The notes under the pieces: model-generated
What the model was told of the DNA's origin: nothing
Seen by the model: only the letters and a program-made list of their open reading frames with translations
Databases searched by the model: none
In this document: positions 27,147 to 36,367 of the stretch, piece by piece
How positions within the stretch are numbered: the first letter of the stretch is position 1
Layout of the letters: every line of letters begins with the position of its first letter
From: Clostridium sp. C8-1-8
GTDB taxonomy: Bacteria; Bacillota; Clostridia; Clostridiales; Clostridiaceae
Length of the DNA stretch: 64,000 bases
Assembly (NCBI RefSeq): GCF_009928445.1
Contig: NZ_JAABNO010000011.1
Span: 113,333 to 177,332 of the forward strand
Direction of reading: 5' to 3'
Made by a program: the position numbers and the translations under genes

Positions 27147-28652
27147 GTGAGTTTACAAGAAAAGCTTAAAGAAGTAAGAGAGTATATAAAAACTATGGAG
27201 CTTTTAGAGCAAGCTACAGGAATAGTTTACTGGGACATGAGAGTTGGAATGCCTAAAAAGGCTGTAGAGCAAAGAGCAGAGGTTGTAGGATATCTTTCTG
27301 GAGAGGGATATAAATTTACCACATCAGAAAAGGTTAAAGAGTTCATAGAGTTTTTTAAGCCTCATCTAGAAGAATTAAGTGTAATTGATAAAGCGATGAT
27401 AGAAGAACTTAAGAGGGGATATGAAGAGATAAAGAAGATTCCTGAAGATAGATATAAGGAGTATGTTATATTAAGTTCAAAATCAGAGGCAGCTTGGGAA
27501 GAGGCTAAAGAAAAAAATGATTTTTCTATATTTAAACCATATCTTGAGAAGGTTATAGATTTTCAGAAGGAGTTCTTAGAGTATACAGGGTATACAGGAA
27601 CTAAGTATGACAGCTTACTTGATAAGTATGAAAGAGGAATAACTGTAGCAAAATTAGATGAGGTCTTTGGTGAATTAAGAGATGCAATTGTTGAACTACT
27701 AAATAAGATAAAGAATAGTAAGATAAAGATTGACGATTCTTTCTTCAAGAAGAGCTTTACCAGGGAAGAACAAGAAGAGTTTAGTATATTTGTTTTGAAG
27801 AAGATGGGATACGATTTTGAAGCTGGAAAAGTTGATGAGAGTGTGCATCCTTTTACTATAAACTTTGGAAATAAGGATGTAAGAATAACAACTCATTATT
27901 ATGAAAATGAGTTTAGAAGTGCTCTATTTAGCTGTATACATGAAGGCGGTCACGCTATATATGAGCAAGATATTCCTGATGAGCTTATAGGTACTGGCTT
28001 AGGAGCAGGTGTTTCCATGGGGATACATGAATCTCAGTCAAGATTTTATGAAAATATCTTAGGAAGAAGCAAAGCTTTTTGGAAGTATTTCTTTCCTGAA
28101 GCAAAGAGTAGATTCCCTCAATTAGAGGATGTAACTTTCGAGGAGTTTTATAAAGCTATAAATATAGTAGAACCATCACTTATAAGAACCGAAGCAGACG
28201 AATTAACATACAGCCTTCATGTTATTATAAGATATGAAATTGAAAAGTTAATATTTAATGGTGAGGTAGAAGTAGCAGACTTACCAAGGATATGGAACGA
28301 AAAATATAAGGAATACTTAGGCGTTGAGCCTTCAAATGACTCAGAAGGAATACTACAAGATATGCATTGGTCAGATGGGTCATTTGGATACTTCCCAAGT
28401 TATGCTTTAGGAAATCTTTACGGGGCTCAAATGTTACAAAAAATGCTTAAAGACAATCCAAAAGTTTTTGATGAAGTAGAAAATGGAGATCTTGATACTG
28501 TACATCAATGGCTTAAAGAAAATGTTCATAAGCATGGAGCTGTTTATAAACCTGCAGATCTTATAAAACTAATAACAGGTGAAGAGTTAAATGCTAAGTA
28601 CTTTATAAAATATCTAAATGATAAATATCAAGAGATTTACGATCTTAAGTAG
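27147..28652 (+). CDS. M32 metallocarboxypeptidase (thermostable carboxypeptidase Taq family)
   Basis: 501 aa, GTG start after AAGGGGG. The zinc site HEGGHAIYEQ (HExxH at about residue 265) and the downstream Glu in MGIHESQSRFYEN and EPSLIRTEADELTY are the M32 signatures; WSDGSFGYFPSYALGNLYGAQ near 410 is also conserved. A cytosolic enzyme that removes C-terminal residues from peptides with broad specificity. Length matches the family. Ends at a good terminator. Confidence 0.95.
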   Translation: MSLQEKLKEVREYIKTMELLEQATGIVYWDMRVGMPKKAVEQRAEVVGYLSGEGYKFTTSEKVKEFIEFFKPHLEELSVIDKAMIEELKRGYEEIKKIPEDRYKEYVILSSKSEAAWEEAKEKNDFSIFKPYLEKVIDFQKEFLEYTGYTGTKYDSLLDKYERGITVAKLDEVFGELRDAIVELLNKIKNSKIKIDDSFFKKSFTREEQEEFSIFVLKKMGYDFEAGKVDESVHPFTINFGNKDVRITTHYYENEFRSALFSCIHEGGHAIYEQDIPDELIGTGLGAGVSMGIHESQSRFYENILGRSKAFWKYFFPEAKSRFPQLEDVTFEEFYKAINIVEPSLIRTEADELTYSLHVIIRYEIEKLIFNGEVEVADLPRIWNEKYKEYLGVEPSNDSEGILQDMHWSDGSFGYFPSYALGNLYGAQMLQKMLKDNPKVFDEVENGDLDTVHQWLKENVHKHGAVYKPADLIKLITGEELNAKYFIKYLNDKYQEIYDLK

Positions 28653-28665
28653 TAAATATTTAGTG

Positions 28666-28695
28666 GCAGCCTTAAAAATAAGGCTGCTTTTTTTT
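28666..28695 (+). terminator. Terminator of the M32 carboxypeptidase gene
   Basis: GCAGCCTT (28666-28673) with AAGGCTGC (28680-28687), loop AAAAAT, then eight T. Confidence 0.92.
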
Positions 28696-28944
28696 ATTTT
28701 AACACCAGTATAAAATTTTCCTTGCTATCTAAGCCTAGTAAATGCACTGGGGAAGATTACTTAAGCTAATTTTATTCTTTAGAAAATTATGTTTTATATG
28801 AAGATTTGAATAACTATCCGTAGAAGGCTTAAAGGTAGATATAGTATAAAAGATAAAATAGTTTAATATTAGTTAAACATAAGAGTCTTTGATATATATA
28901 GTAAAATAATACAAAAGAAAGCATAAAACAGATGATTCCTAATA

Positions 28945-28974
28945 TTGACAGATTTTATATTAAAATTGTATATT
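28945..28974 (+). promoter_or_regulatory. Promoter of the sugar-sensor regulator gene
   Basis: TTGACA (28945-28950), 18-nt spacer, TATATT (28969-28974) with TG just before it. About 57 nt before the response regulator start. The rest of 28696-28944 shows no other feature. Confidence 0.65.
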
Positions 28975-29031
28975 CAATAATAGGACGCAATGGATCATAC
29001 ATATTAATTCAATACTTAAAGGGGGATTTAT

Positions 29032-30240
29032 ATGTGGAAGTTACTAGTTGCTGATGATGAACCTAAGATTAGAAGAGGAATAGTAGGTTTATTTGATTGG
29101 AGTAGTCTGAATATTAAGGTGATAGGTCAAGCAGAAGATGGAGAAGTAGCGCTGAAGATAATTGAGGAAGAAAGTCCAGATATAATTCTACTGGATATAT
29201 GTATGCCATTTCTCAGCGGATTAGATCTTGTAGAAAAGATTCGTTCCAGGTTAAGTACGTCAATAATTATAATTATAAGTGGATATGATGAGTTTGCTTA
29301 TGCGCAAAAGGCTCTCAAGCTGAAAGTGTTTGACTATATTCTCAAACCTATAGACAGTGATATGCTAAGGAGTGTTATTGATAAAGCTATAAAGGAGCTT
29401 GATAAAATTAAGGAAGAAAGAAGTTATTTAGATTGGTCAAATAAGCAGATTGAAGATAATTCAGAAGCTCTAAAGCAATCTTTCTTAAGAAACTGGGTAA
29501 ATGGAAGACTTAGTTATGAACAGCTATTAGATGAATTGAACTTTTTTGATATAAAATTTAGAAATAACTTAGGCATAATGGTGTTAACTGTAGTTGAAAG
29601 ACTTAGTTTAGTTGTTTCGGGTAGTAACTGGCAGAAGAAGACTTTAAACTTTGCAATAACTAATATAGTCTCAGAAACATTAAATAAATGGACTACGGTA
29701 CTTACTTTTGTGGATGATGAAGATAATATAGTAATAATAATGGATACAGAAAATAACTTAGAGTGGTTTGGATTATGCTCGTTAATTGAAGAAAAGATAT
29801 ATAATTATTTGCATTATACAGTGATAGTAGAACAAAAGAGAGTTAATAACATACTAAGTATTACAGAATCCTATAAGTCTATAATGGATGCCATAGCTAG
29901 AAAGGTAAAATATAAGCCAGTAGTGCTTTTAGCAATAAGATATATAAATAAAAACTACTTTGTAAACGATTTGAACCTTGAAAAAGTAGCACAAGAGTTT
30001 GAGGTTAACCCCTCATACCTTAGTAAATTGCTTAAGCAGCAGACTGGTATGTCGTTCATTGATTATGTAACGAATATACGGATAAATAAAGCTATGTGTA
30101 TAATGGAAGACCCTTCGGTGAAGATTTATGAGGTTGCAGAACTAGTAGGATATAGTAACCAACATTACTTCTGTAAGGCCTTCAAGAAGGTTACTGGATT
30201 TTCACCAAGTGAGTACAGAGGTGGTGTAATTAGTAGTTGA
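29032..30240 (+). CDS. YesN-type response regulator with AraC DNA-binding domain
   Basis: 402 aa, ATG after AGGGGGA. REC domain 1-120: acidic pocket DDEP, phosphoacceptor Asp in DIILLDICMPF (about D55), Lys in DYILKPID. A middle linker region of about 170 residues is followed by two AraC HTH motifs in the last 100 residues (LNLEKVAQEFEVNPSYLSKLL and IYEVAELVGYSNQHYFCKAF). It should be phosphorylated by the YesM-type kinase at 37505 and turn on the YtfQ-type transporter. Its stop overlaps the next gene start by 4 nt. Confidence 0.93.
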   Translation: MWKLLVADDEPKIRRGIVGLFDWSSLNIKVIGQAEDGEVALKIIEEESPDIILLDICMPFLSGLDLVEKIRSRLSTSIIIIISGYDEFAYAQKALKLKVFDYILKPIDSDMLRSVIDKAIKELDKIKEERSYLDWSNKQIEDNSEALKQSFLRNWVNGRLSYEQLLDELNFFDIKFRNNLGIMVLTVVERLSLVVSGSNWQKKTLNFAITNIVSETLNKWTTVLTFVDDEDNIVIIMDTENNLEWFGLCSLIEEKIYNYLHYTVIVEQKRVNNILSITESYKSIMDAIARKVKYKPVVLLAIRYINKNYFVNDLNLEKVAQEFEVNPSYLSKLLKQQTGMSFIDYVTNIRINKAMCIMEDPSVKIYEVAELVGYSNQHYFCKAFKKVTGFSPSEYRGGVISS

Positions 30241-32093
30241 TTAGAAAGATAAGATATATAATTTTTACTTTTTTTGCACTTATAGCAATTATAGCAATAG
30301 TCTGTTTTGTAAAGTTAAGTAATAATAAGGATTCCAACGAAGTTCAATATGTCATAGGTATGTCGCAGGCGAATTTAACTGAGCCTTGGAGAATATCAAT
30401 GAATCAAGATATATTAAACGAAGCTAAAAGCTATAAGAATATCAATGTAGTATATAGGGATGCAGGAGGAGATACTGAAAAGCAAAAGAAGGACATAGAT
30501 GAACTTTTAGCAAGTGGAGTTGACTTGCTTATAGTATCTATGAATGATTCAGAAAAACTTACTCCAGAGGTTAGTAAAGCTTATAAATCTATTCCTGTAA
30601 TAGTTTTGGACAGGGCTGTTCAGGGGTATGACTACAGTCTTTATATAGGTCCTGATAACGAGTCTATAGGTAGACAAGTTGGAAAGTACATTGCAGATCT
30701 TATCGGTAATGGAAAAGGAAAGATCTTGGAGGTGCAAGGATTATTAAATTCTCACCCTGTAATAGAGAGAAGTAAAGGGCTTAGAGACGTAATCAATAAT
30801 TATAGCAATATAGAAATATCCAGGACAATAATAGGAGAGTGGCAGAGGGATGAGTCTGAAGATAAGGTGAAAGAGATTCTTCAACAGGATAAAGATATTA
30901 ATATAATTTTTGCGCATAATGATTATATGGCCTATGGAGCCTATAAGGCAGTGCATGATATGGGACTGAATAATATTAAGATAATTGGCATAGATGGTCT
31001 TGTAGGAGAAAATGGAGGCTTAGACTTAGTATCAAAGGGAATGATGCAAGGCACATTTACCTGTCCCACGGGGGGAAAAGAAGCCATTGATTATGCTTTA
31101 GACATACTAAATAAGAAGAGCGATATACCTAAAAAAATTATACTTAGAAGTGACAAGATAACCTCAAATAATGTAAATGGTTATTTGAATAATAAATTAA
31201 AAAAGACTAAGGAACATAAAAACATTGTTTTAGGTTATGCACAGTTAAAGTCTGAGAGTAAGTGGAGAGAAGTAAATGCAAAATCTATTAAGGATGCTGC
31301 AGAGAAGGCTGGAGTCAATTTAGTATTCTTAGAAGAAGGTTCAACCCAGGAAGATGAAAAACGTATGATAAGAGAACTTATCAAAAGGAAGGTGGATATT
31401 ATTTCTTTTTCACCTTATGTAAAGTCTGGGTGGGATGATGTACTTAAAGAGGCTAAAGCTGCTAATATACCAGTAATAATAAGTGATAGGAATGTTGACT
31501 CAGATGATTCTCTTTGGATTAATAATATAGGTTCAGACTTCTATGAGGAAGGAAGAAGGGCTGCTAGATTATTGGTAGATTTATTTAAGGATAAGAAAAA
31601 AGTCAATATCCTAGAGCTTAAAGGTAATGAAGGTGCGGCACCTACTATTGATAGAACAGATGGATTTATGGAGATAATAAAAGATTATAATAATTATAAT
31701 ATAATAGATTCTCGTTATGGAAATTTTGAATATAAGGATGGCAAGAATATTGTAAAAAACTACATTAAGAAAAATCCCAGTAAAGTAAATGTAATATATG
31801 CTCAAAATGATGATATGGCCCTTGGAGCCATAGATGCGATAAAAGAATTAGGATTGATTCCAGGTAAGGATATAATAGTTGTTGGCACCGATGGAACAAA
31901 AGAAGCCCTTGTATCTATAAAAAATGGTGAGATGTATGGTACTGTTGAATGTAATCCGCTATTAGGAGTTCAGCTAATCAGAACAGCAACACAAGTGGTG
32001 GACGGATATGAGGTACCTTTAAGAATTGTAAACTCGGAGGATATATTTACAAAGGGAGTTACCTATAAGCAGATTTTTGCCAGAGAATACTAA
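30237..32093 (+). CDS. Membrane-anchored double periplasmic sugar-binding protein (sensor component)
   Basis: 618 aa, TTG start overlapping the regulator's stop. One N-terminal helix (about 5-25, no lipobox) anchors two complete type I sugar-binding domains. Domain 1, about 37-320, begins YVIGMSQANLTEPWRISM. Domain 2, about 330-618, begins NIVLGYAQLKSESKWREV. Domain 2 closely resembles the free receptor encoded at 32416 (KVDII, GWD-VLKEAK, IPV-I-DRN, HNDDMA-like QNDDMALGAIDAI). It probably presents bound sugar to the YesM-type kinase, as in three-component sensors, rather than serving transport. The double-domain form is unusual. Followed by a terminator. Confidence 0.85.
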   Translation: MIRKIRYIIFTFFALIAIIAIVCFVKLSNNKDSNEVQYVIGMSQANLTEPWRISMNQDILNEAKSYKNINVVYRDAGGDTEKQKKDIDELLASGVDLLIVSMNDSEKLTPEVSKAYKSIPVIVLDRAVQGYDYSLYIGPDNESIGRQVGKYIADLIGNGKGKILEVQGLLNSHPVIERSKGLRDVINNYSNIEISRTIIGEWQRDESEDKVKEILQQDKDINIIFAHNDYMAYGAYKAVHDMGLNNIKIIGIDGLVGENGGLDLVSKGMMQGTFTCPTGGKEAIDYALDILNKKSDIPKKIILRSDKITSNNVNGYLNNKLKKTKEHKNIVLGYAQLKSESKWREVNAKSIKDAAEKAGVNLVFLEEGSTQEDEKRMIRELIKRKVDIISFSPYVKSGWDDVLKEAKAANIPVIISDRNVDSDDSLWINNIGSDFYEEGRRAARLLVDLFKDKKKVNILELKGNEGAAPTIDRTDGFMEIIKDYNNYNIIDSRYGNFEYKDGKNIVKNYIKKNPSKVNVIYAQNDDMALGAIDAIKELGLIPGKDIIVVGTDGTKEALVSIKNGEMYGTVECNPLLGVQLIRTATQVVDGYEVPLRIVNSEDIFTKGVTYKQIFAREY

Positions 32094-32151
32094 TATTATA
32101 TATTTTTAAATAAGGCTGTTTAAGAGTACAGAAAGCTTTTTATAAAGATAG

Positions 32152-32200
32152 AAGTCATACATAAAAGTTAGATGAATTTTCTTTTATGTATGACTTTTTT
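32152..32200 (+). terminator. Terminator after the sensor genes
   Basis: Perfect 16-bp stem AAGTCATACATAAAAG (32152-32167) with CTTTTATGTATGACTT (32181-32196), then T run. It separates the two sensor genes from the transporter genes. Confidence 0.9.
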
Positions 32201-32355
32201 GTGGCTGTATTAAAACATGATGTTGGAATAAAAAGCTTAGTCATAAAAGGTATCAATTATAATGCAAACGGATTAAGTTAGTTTAGATATTTTATGTTTA
32301 TTATAAGATTTGTTTGAAAAGTATAAATAATTGCTGAATAGTATAAATACAATTA

Positions 32356-32394
32356 TTGACAAAAAATATATAATCATAAATGTAAACGATATAA
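32356..32394 (+). promoter_or_regulatory. Promoter region of ytfQ with a cre-like site
   Basis: TTGACA at 32356-32361 is a good -35; the -10 is poor, as expected for an activator-dependent promoter. TGTAAACGATATAA at 32381-32394 matches the CcpA cre consensus at 13 of 14 positions and overlaps the -10 area, which would give catabolite repression. A second, weaker match (TGCAAACGG) lies near 32262. Confidence 0.55.
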
Positions 32395-32415
32395 AAATGT
32401 TAGGGGGAAGTAAAT

Positions 32416-33414
32416 ATGAAGATAAAAAAATTATTTGGTGTCTTGGTAGCTGCAACTTTGGTTGCTGGCATGTTTGTTGGGTGTGGAAGCCAAGGAGGAG
32501 ACTCAAAAACTACATCTTCAAATTCATCTAGTAAAAAGAAAGTAATAGGCTTTGCTCAAGTTGGAGCAGAAAGTGGTTGGAGAACTGCTGAAACTGAATC
32601 AATTAAGGAGATTCCTAAGTTAGATACGAATTTCGATTTGAAGTTCTCTGATGGACAACAAAAGCAGGAAAATCAAATAAAGGCTATAAGATCATTTATA
32701 GCTCAAAAGGTAGATATAATAGCTCTCGACCCAGTTGTAGAAACAGGATGGGATACAGTACTTAAAGAAGCTAAGGATGCTAAGATTCCAGTGGTTATAG
32801 TAGATAGAAATGCAAAGGTATCAGATGAGTCTCTTATAACAGCATTCTTAGGATCAGATATGGAAGAGGAAGGTAAGAAGGCAGCTCAACTTGTAATAGA
32901 TAAGTTTGGCAAAGATGCCGCTCTTAACATAGCAGAACTTCAAGGTACAGTAGGTTCAACAGCTATGATAGGTCGTCAAAAAGGTTTTAATGAAACAATA
33001 AAGGACTGTCCAAATTACAAAATTATAAAAACACAAACTGGAGATTTTACTCGTGCTAAAGGAAAGGAAGTTATGGAAGCTTTCTTAAAGTCTGATGGAG
33101 ATAAGATAAACGTTCTTTGGTCACACAATGATGATATGGCTGTAGGTGCTATACAAGCTATAGAAGAATACGGCAAAAAACCAGGACAAGATATATTTAT
33201 AGTTTCTGTTGATGGTATAAAAGATATGTTCCAGCTTATGGCAGATGGAAAATCAAATGGAATAGTTGAATGTAATCCACTTTTAGGACCACAGCTTCTA
33301 GAAGTTTCAAAGCAGATATTAGACGGAAAGTTAACAGACAAAAATATTAAATCAAAAGAAGGGGTATTCAAGCAAGATCAAGCTAAGGCTGAATTACCTA
33401 ATAGAAAGTATTAG
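32416..33414 (+). CDS. ytfQ: Galactofuranose-type sugar-binding lipoprotein (YtfQ-like)
   Basis: 332 aa, ATG after AGGGGGAAG. Lipobox GMFVGC (Cys about 23) then a Ser/Thr linker. The mature part follows E. coli YtfQ closely: IGFAQVGAESGWRTAET, DGQQKQENQIKAIRSFIAQ, GWDTVLKEAKDAKIPV, ELQGTVGSTAMIGRQKGF, GDFTRAKGKEVMEAF and HNDDMAVGAIQAI. YtfQ binds galactofuranose (and galactopyranose). It feeds the ATPase and two permeases downstream. Two long stem-loops lie between it and the ATPase gene, which may keep receptor mRNA in excess. Confidence 0.9.
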   Translation: MKIKKLFGVLVAATLVAGMFVGCGSQGGDSKTTSSNSSSKKKVIGFAQVGAESGWRTAETESIKEIPKLDTNFDLKFSDGQQKQENQIKAIRSFIAQKVDIIALDPVVETGWDTVLKEAKDAKIPVVIVDRNAKVSDESLITAFLGSDMEEEGKKAAQLVIDKFGKDAALNIAELQGTVGSTAMIGRQKGFNETIKDCPNYKIIKTQTGDFTRAKGKEVMEAFLKSDGDKINVLWSHNDDMAVGAIQAIEEYGKKPGQDIFIVSVDGIKDMFQLMADGKSNGIVECNPLLGPQLLEVSKQILDGKLTDKNIKSKEGVFKQDQAKAELPNRKY

Positions 33415-33437
33415 AATAAGCCTCTGTTAAAGTACTG

Positions 33438-33542
33438 TGTTGAAATTAAGTGGTCAGTCATCCGATGCTTAGATGAGCTTGCGCAAAGAATTAATATGAT
33501 TTTGTCATATTCTATCTCCTTCATGACCACTTAATTTCAACA
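33438..33542 (+). repeat. 105-nt stem-loop after ytfQ
   Basis: A perfect 19-bp inverted repeat, TGTTGAAATTAAGTGGTCA (33438-33456) with its complement at 33524-33542. The 67-nt interior can form ATATGA/TCATAT and a short TTGCGCAA palindrome. No T run follows. Likely an mRNA stabilising or processing element, or a small RNA. Confidence 0.65.
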
Positions 33543-33652
33543 ATGTTATTAAACATAGCCTAGAATAAAGATCTATAAAGTATGCTGTTAAAGTTAAAGG
33601 ATTATCTATCTAATACTTTAATGAGCTTATGAAAAGAATAATATGGTTTTCT

Positions 33653-33699
33653 CTTTAGGTGATTGCAAGATCAGGGTAAGATTTTGTAATCGCCTAAAG
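33653..33699 (+). repeat. Second stem-loop between ytfQ and ytfR
   Basis: CTTTAGGTGATTGCAA (33653-33668) pairs over 16 positions with 33684-33699, two G-U pairs, 15-nt loop. The 35 nt upstream (33611-33648) resemble the interior of the previous stem-loop (GAGCTT then AAGAA and AATATG). Confidence 0.6.
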
Positions 33700-33803
33700 G
33701 GTTTCAATTTATAATGATTGCAATATAGTAGGTAAGATTTACTTTGAAACAATAATTAAAATTCAATATTAAAAAGATTGTTATTGAAAAGGAGGGAATA
33801 TTA

Positions 33804-35330
33804 GTGCCCGATAATAATATAGTTCTAGAAATGAAAGGTATTAGTAAGTCATTCCCTGGAGTAAAGGCGCTTTCAAATGTTGATTTTCAACTAAAAAAAG
33901 GTGAAATACATACTCTTATGGGACAAAATGGTGCAGGAAAGTCTACTTTAATTAAAGTTCTTACAGGAGTTTATGAAATAGATGAAGGAACAATACTTTT
34001 AAGTGGAAAAGAAGTAAAAATTACATCAACACATGATGCTCAAGAAAATGGCATAAGTACTGTTTATCAGGAAGTAAACTTGTGTCCTAATCTTACTGTA
34101 GCTGAAAATATATATATTGGCCGTGAGCCTATGAAAAGAGGCCATATCGATTGGAATGTTATGAATAAAAATGCCGAAAAGCTACTAGAGGAGAGGCTTA
34201 ATCTAAAAATAGATGTAAAAAGATTATTATCAGGGTATTCTGTGGCAATTCAGCAAATGGTAGCAATAGCGAGAGCTGTTGACATATCTAATGGAATACT
34301 TATATTAGACGAACCAACTTCTAGCTTAGATAGCAATGAAGTTAAACAATTATTTAAGGTAATGAGAAAGCTTAAAGCCGAGGGAATGTCCATGGTTTTT
34401 GTAACTCACTTTATGGATCAAGTTTATGAGATCTCAGATAGAATAACAGTTCTAAGAAATGGAAACTTTATTGGTACTTATGAAGCAGATAACTTACCTC
34501 AGATGGATCTCATATCGAAGATGATTGGTAAGAACTATGAAGAAATGCAAAAGGCTAACGATGTTACAAGAAAATATAATATAAAGGATAAAGCAGAATA
34601 TTTGGCCAAGGCTAAAGGATTTGGAAGAAAAGGAACCATAGAGCCCTTTGATATAGATGTAAGAAAAGGAGAAGTTCTAGGACTTGCAGGACTTCTTGGT
34701 TCTGGAAGAACTGAATGCGCAAGACTGTTATTCGGGATTGATAAATCTGATCATGGAACTATTACTATAAATGGCAAAGAATATTCATATATCTATCCTC
34801 AAAAAGCCATAAAAGAGGGTTTAGGCTTTTGTCCTGAGGATAGAAAGATTGAAGGCATAGTGGGGCAATTGACCATAAGAGAAAATATTGTTTTAGCACT
34901 TCAATCTAATAAAGGTATATTTAAATACATCCCTATGAAAAAGCAACAGGAAATTGCTCAAAAATATATAGAATTATTGAATATAAAAACACCTAGTACA
35001 GAACAAAGAATTGATAACTTGAGTGGTGGAAATCAGCAGAAGGTTATCTTGGGAAGATGGCTTGCTACAAATCCACAGTTGCTAATTTTAGACGAGCCAA
35101 CAAGAGGTATAGATATTGGCGCTAAGGATGAAATAAAGAGATTAGTGAGAGAGCTTGCAAAGGATGGGATGACTATAATATTTATATCATCAGAGCTTCA
35201 GGAGATGGTTAGCTGTTGCGACAGAGTACTTGTTCTTAGAGATAGAAGAATAATAGGTGAGTTAGTTGGAGAAGAGATACAAGAATCCACTATATTACAA
35301 ACTATAGCAGAAGGAGGGATGTTAGCATGA
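33804..35330 (+). CDS. ytfR: Sugar ABC transporter double ATPase (YtfR/MglA-like)
   Basis: 508 aa, GTG start after AAAGGAGGG. Two fused ATPase domains. The first has Walker A GQNGAGKST near 40, Walker B ILILDEPTSSLD, signature region SGYSVAIQQMVAIARA. The second has the degenerate Walker A GLLGSGRTECA near 295 and a full signature LSGGNQQKVILGRWL near 410, LLILDEPTRGIDIGA. This asymmetry is usual for the CUT2 class. Energises galactofuranose uptake. Its last 4 nt overlap the next gene. Confidence 0.94.
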   Translation: MPDNNIVLEMKGISKSFPGVKALSNVDFQLKKGEIHTLMGQNGAGKSTLIKVLTGVYEIDEGTILLSGKEVKITSTHDAQENGISTVYQEVNLCPNLTVAENIYIGREPMKRGHIDWNVMNKNAEKLLEERLNLKIDVKRLLSGYSVAIQQMVAIARAVDISNGILILDEPTSSLDSNEVKQLFKVMRKLKAEGMSMVFVTHFMDQVYEISDRITVLRNGNFIGTYEADNLPQMDLISKMIGKNYEEMQKANDVTRKYNIKDKAEYLAKAKGFGRKGTIEPFDIDVRKGEVLGLAGLLGSGRTECARLLFGIDKSDHGTITINGKEYSYIYPQKAIKEGLGFCPEDRKIEGIVGQLTIRENIVLALQSNKGIFKYIPMKKQQEIAQKYIELLNIKTPSTEQRIDNLSGGNQQKVILGRWLATNPQLLILDEPTRGIDIGAKDEIKRLVRELAKDGMTIIFISSELQEMVSCCDRVLVLRDRRIIGELVGEEIQESTILQTIAEGGMLA

Positions 35331-36367
35331 AAAACAGTGGAACAAAAGGTATACTAAAAAGCTTTTACAGTATGCAGATATTCTGGCCCCTAATATCTTT
35401 AATGGCATTGATATTATTAAATTTTATTATAAGACCTGGTTTTGTAAGTATAACAATTAAGGATGGACACTTATTTGGAAATCTAATAGATATATTAAAC
35501 CATGCTGCGCCACTTATATTAATTTCCTTAGGAATGACTATAGTTATTGCAACTCAAGGAATTGATATTTCGGTAGGATCAATAATAGCCATAAGTGCTG
35601 CTGTATCTGCTACTGTTATAGTTAGTGGTGGCTCAGTACCAGTAGCTGTACTTTCAGGTATGATAGTAGGAATACTATGTGGAGCATGGAATGGCTTGTT
35701 AGTTGCTTATATAGGCGTTCAGCCTATGGTAGGAACCTTAATTTTATATATTGTTGGAAGAGGTATTGCGCAGCTTATAACTAATGGACAGATTTTAACC
35801 TTTACTAACAAGTCTTTCATATTTATAGGTACTGGGTATTGGTTTTTACCAGTAGCTATATTTATAGCTGGAGCTATTACTTTATTAATGTATTTAGTTA
35901 TAAGAAAAACTGCATTAGGTTTGTTTATAGAATCTATAGGAGTTAATAGTACTTCCAGTAGGTACTCGGGAATAAACTCTAAGAAGGTTATATTTTCTTT
36001 ATATGTAATATGTGGATTCTTGGCAGGTATAGCAGGTATTATAATATGTTCTAATATAAAAAGTGCCGATGCCAATAATGCTGGTTTGTGGCTAGAATTG
36101 GATGCTATATTGGCTACGGTAATTGGTGGTACCTCTATGGCTGGAGGAAGATTTTATCTAGGTGGAACAGTTATAGGAGCACTGTTCATACAAACACTTA
36201 CCACAACTATATACAGTATGGGAGTTCCTCCAGAAATAACTTTGGTAGTTAAAGCTTTAGTTGTTATTGCAGTATGTATAATACAATCTCCAGAGTTTAG
36301 AAAAATGTTGAAGTCTAAGTCTTCTACTGGCAAGAAATACGAAGCGAAGGAGGTGGCTAGAGTATGA
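35327..36367 (+). CDS. ytfT: Sugar ABC transporter permease (YtfT-like)
   Basis: 346 aa, ATGA overlap with ytfR. CUT2/BPD_transp_2 fold with about nine or ten helices; marks are GMTIVIATQGIDISVGSI near 70 and GTSMAGGRFYLGGTVIGALF near 265. First of two different permease subunits, the layout of the ytfQRT-yjfF galactofuranose system. The two probably form a heterodimer. Confidence 0.9.
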   Translation: MKNSGTKGILKSFYSMQIFWPLISLMALILLNFIIRPGFVSITIKDGHLFGNLIDILNHAAPLILISLGMTIVIATQGIDISVGSIIAISAAVSATVIVSGGSVPVAVLSGMIVGILCGAWNGLLVAYIGVQPMVGTLILYIVGRGIAQLITNGQILTFTNKSFIFIGTGYWFLPVAIFIAGAITLLMYLVIRKTALGLFIESIGVNSTSSRYSGINSKKVIFSLYVICGFLAGIAGIIICSNIKSADANNAGLWLELDAILATVIGGTSMAGGRFYLGGTVIGALFIQTLTTTIYSMGVPPEITLVVKALVVIAVCIIQSPEFRKMLKSKSSTGKKYEAKEVARV

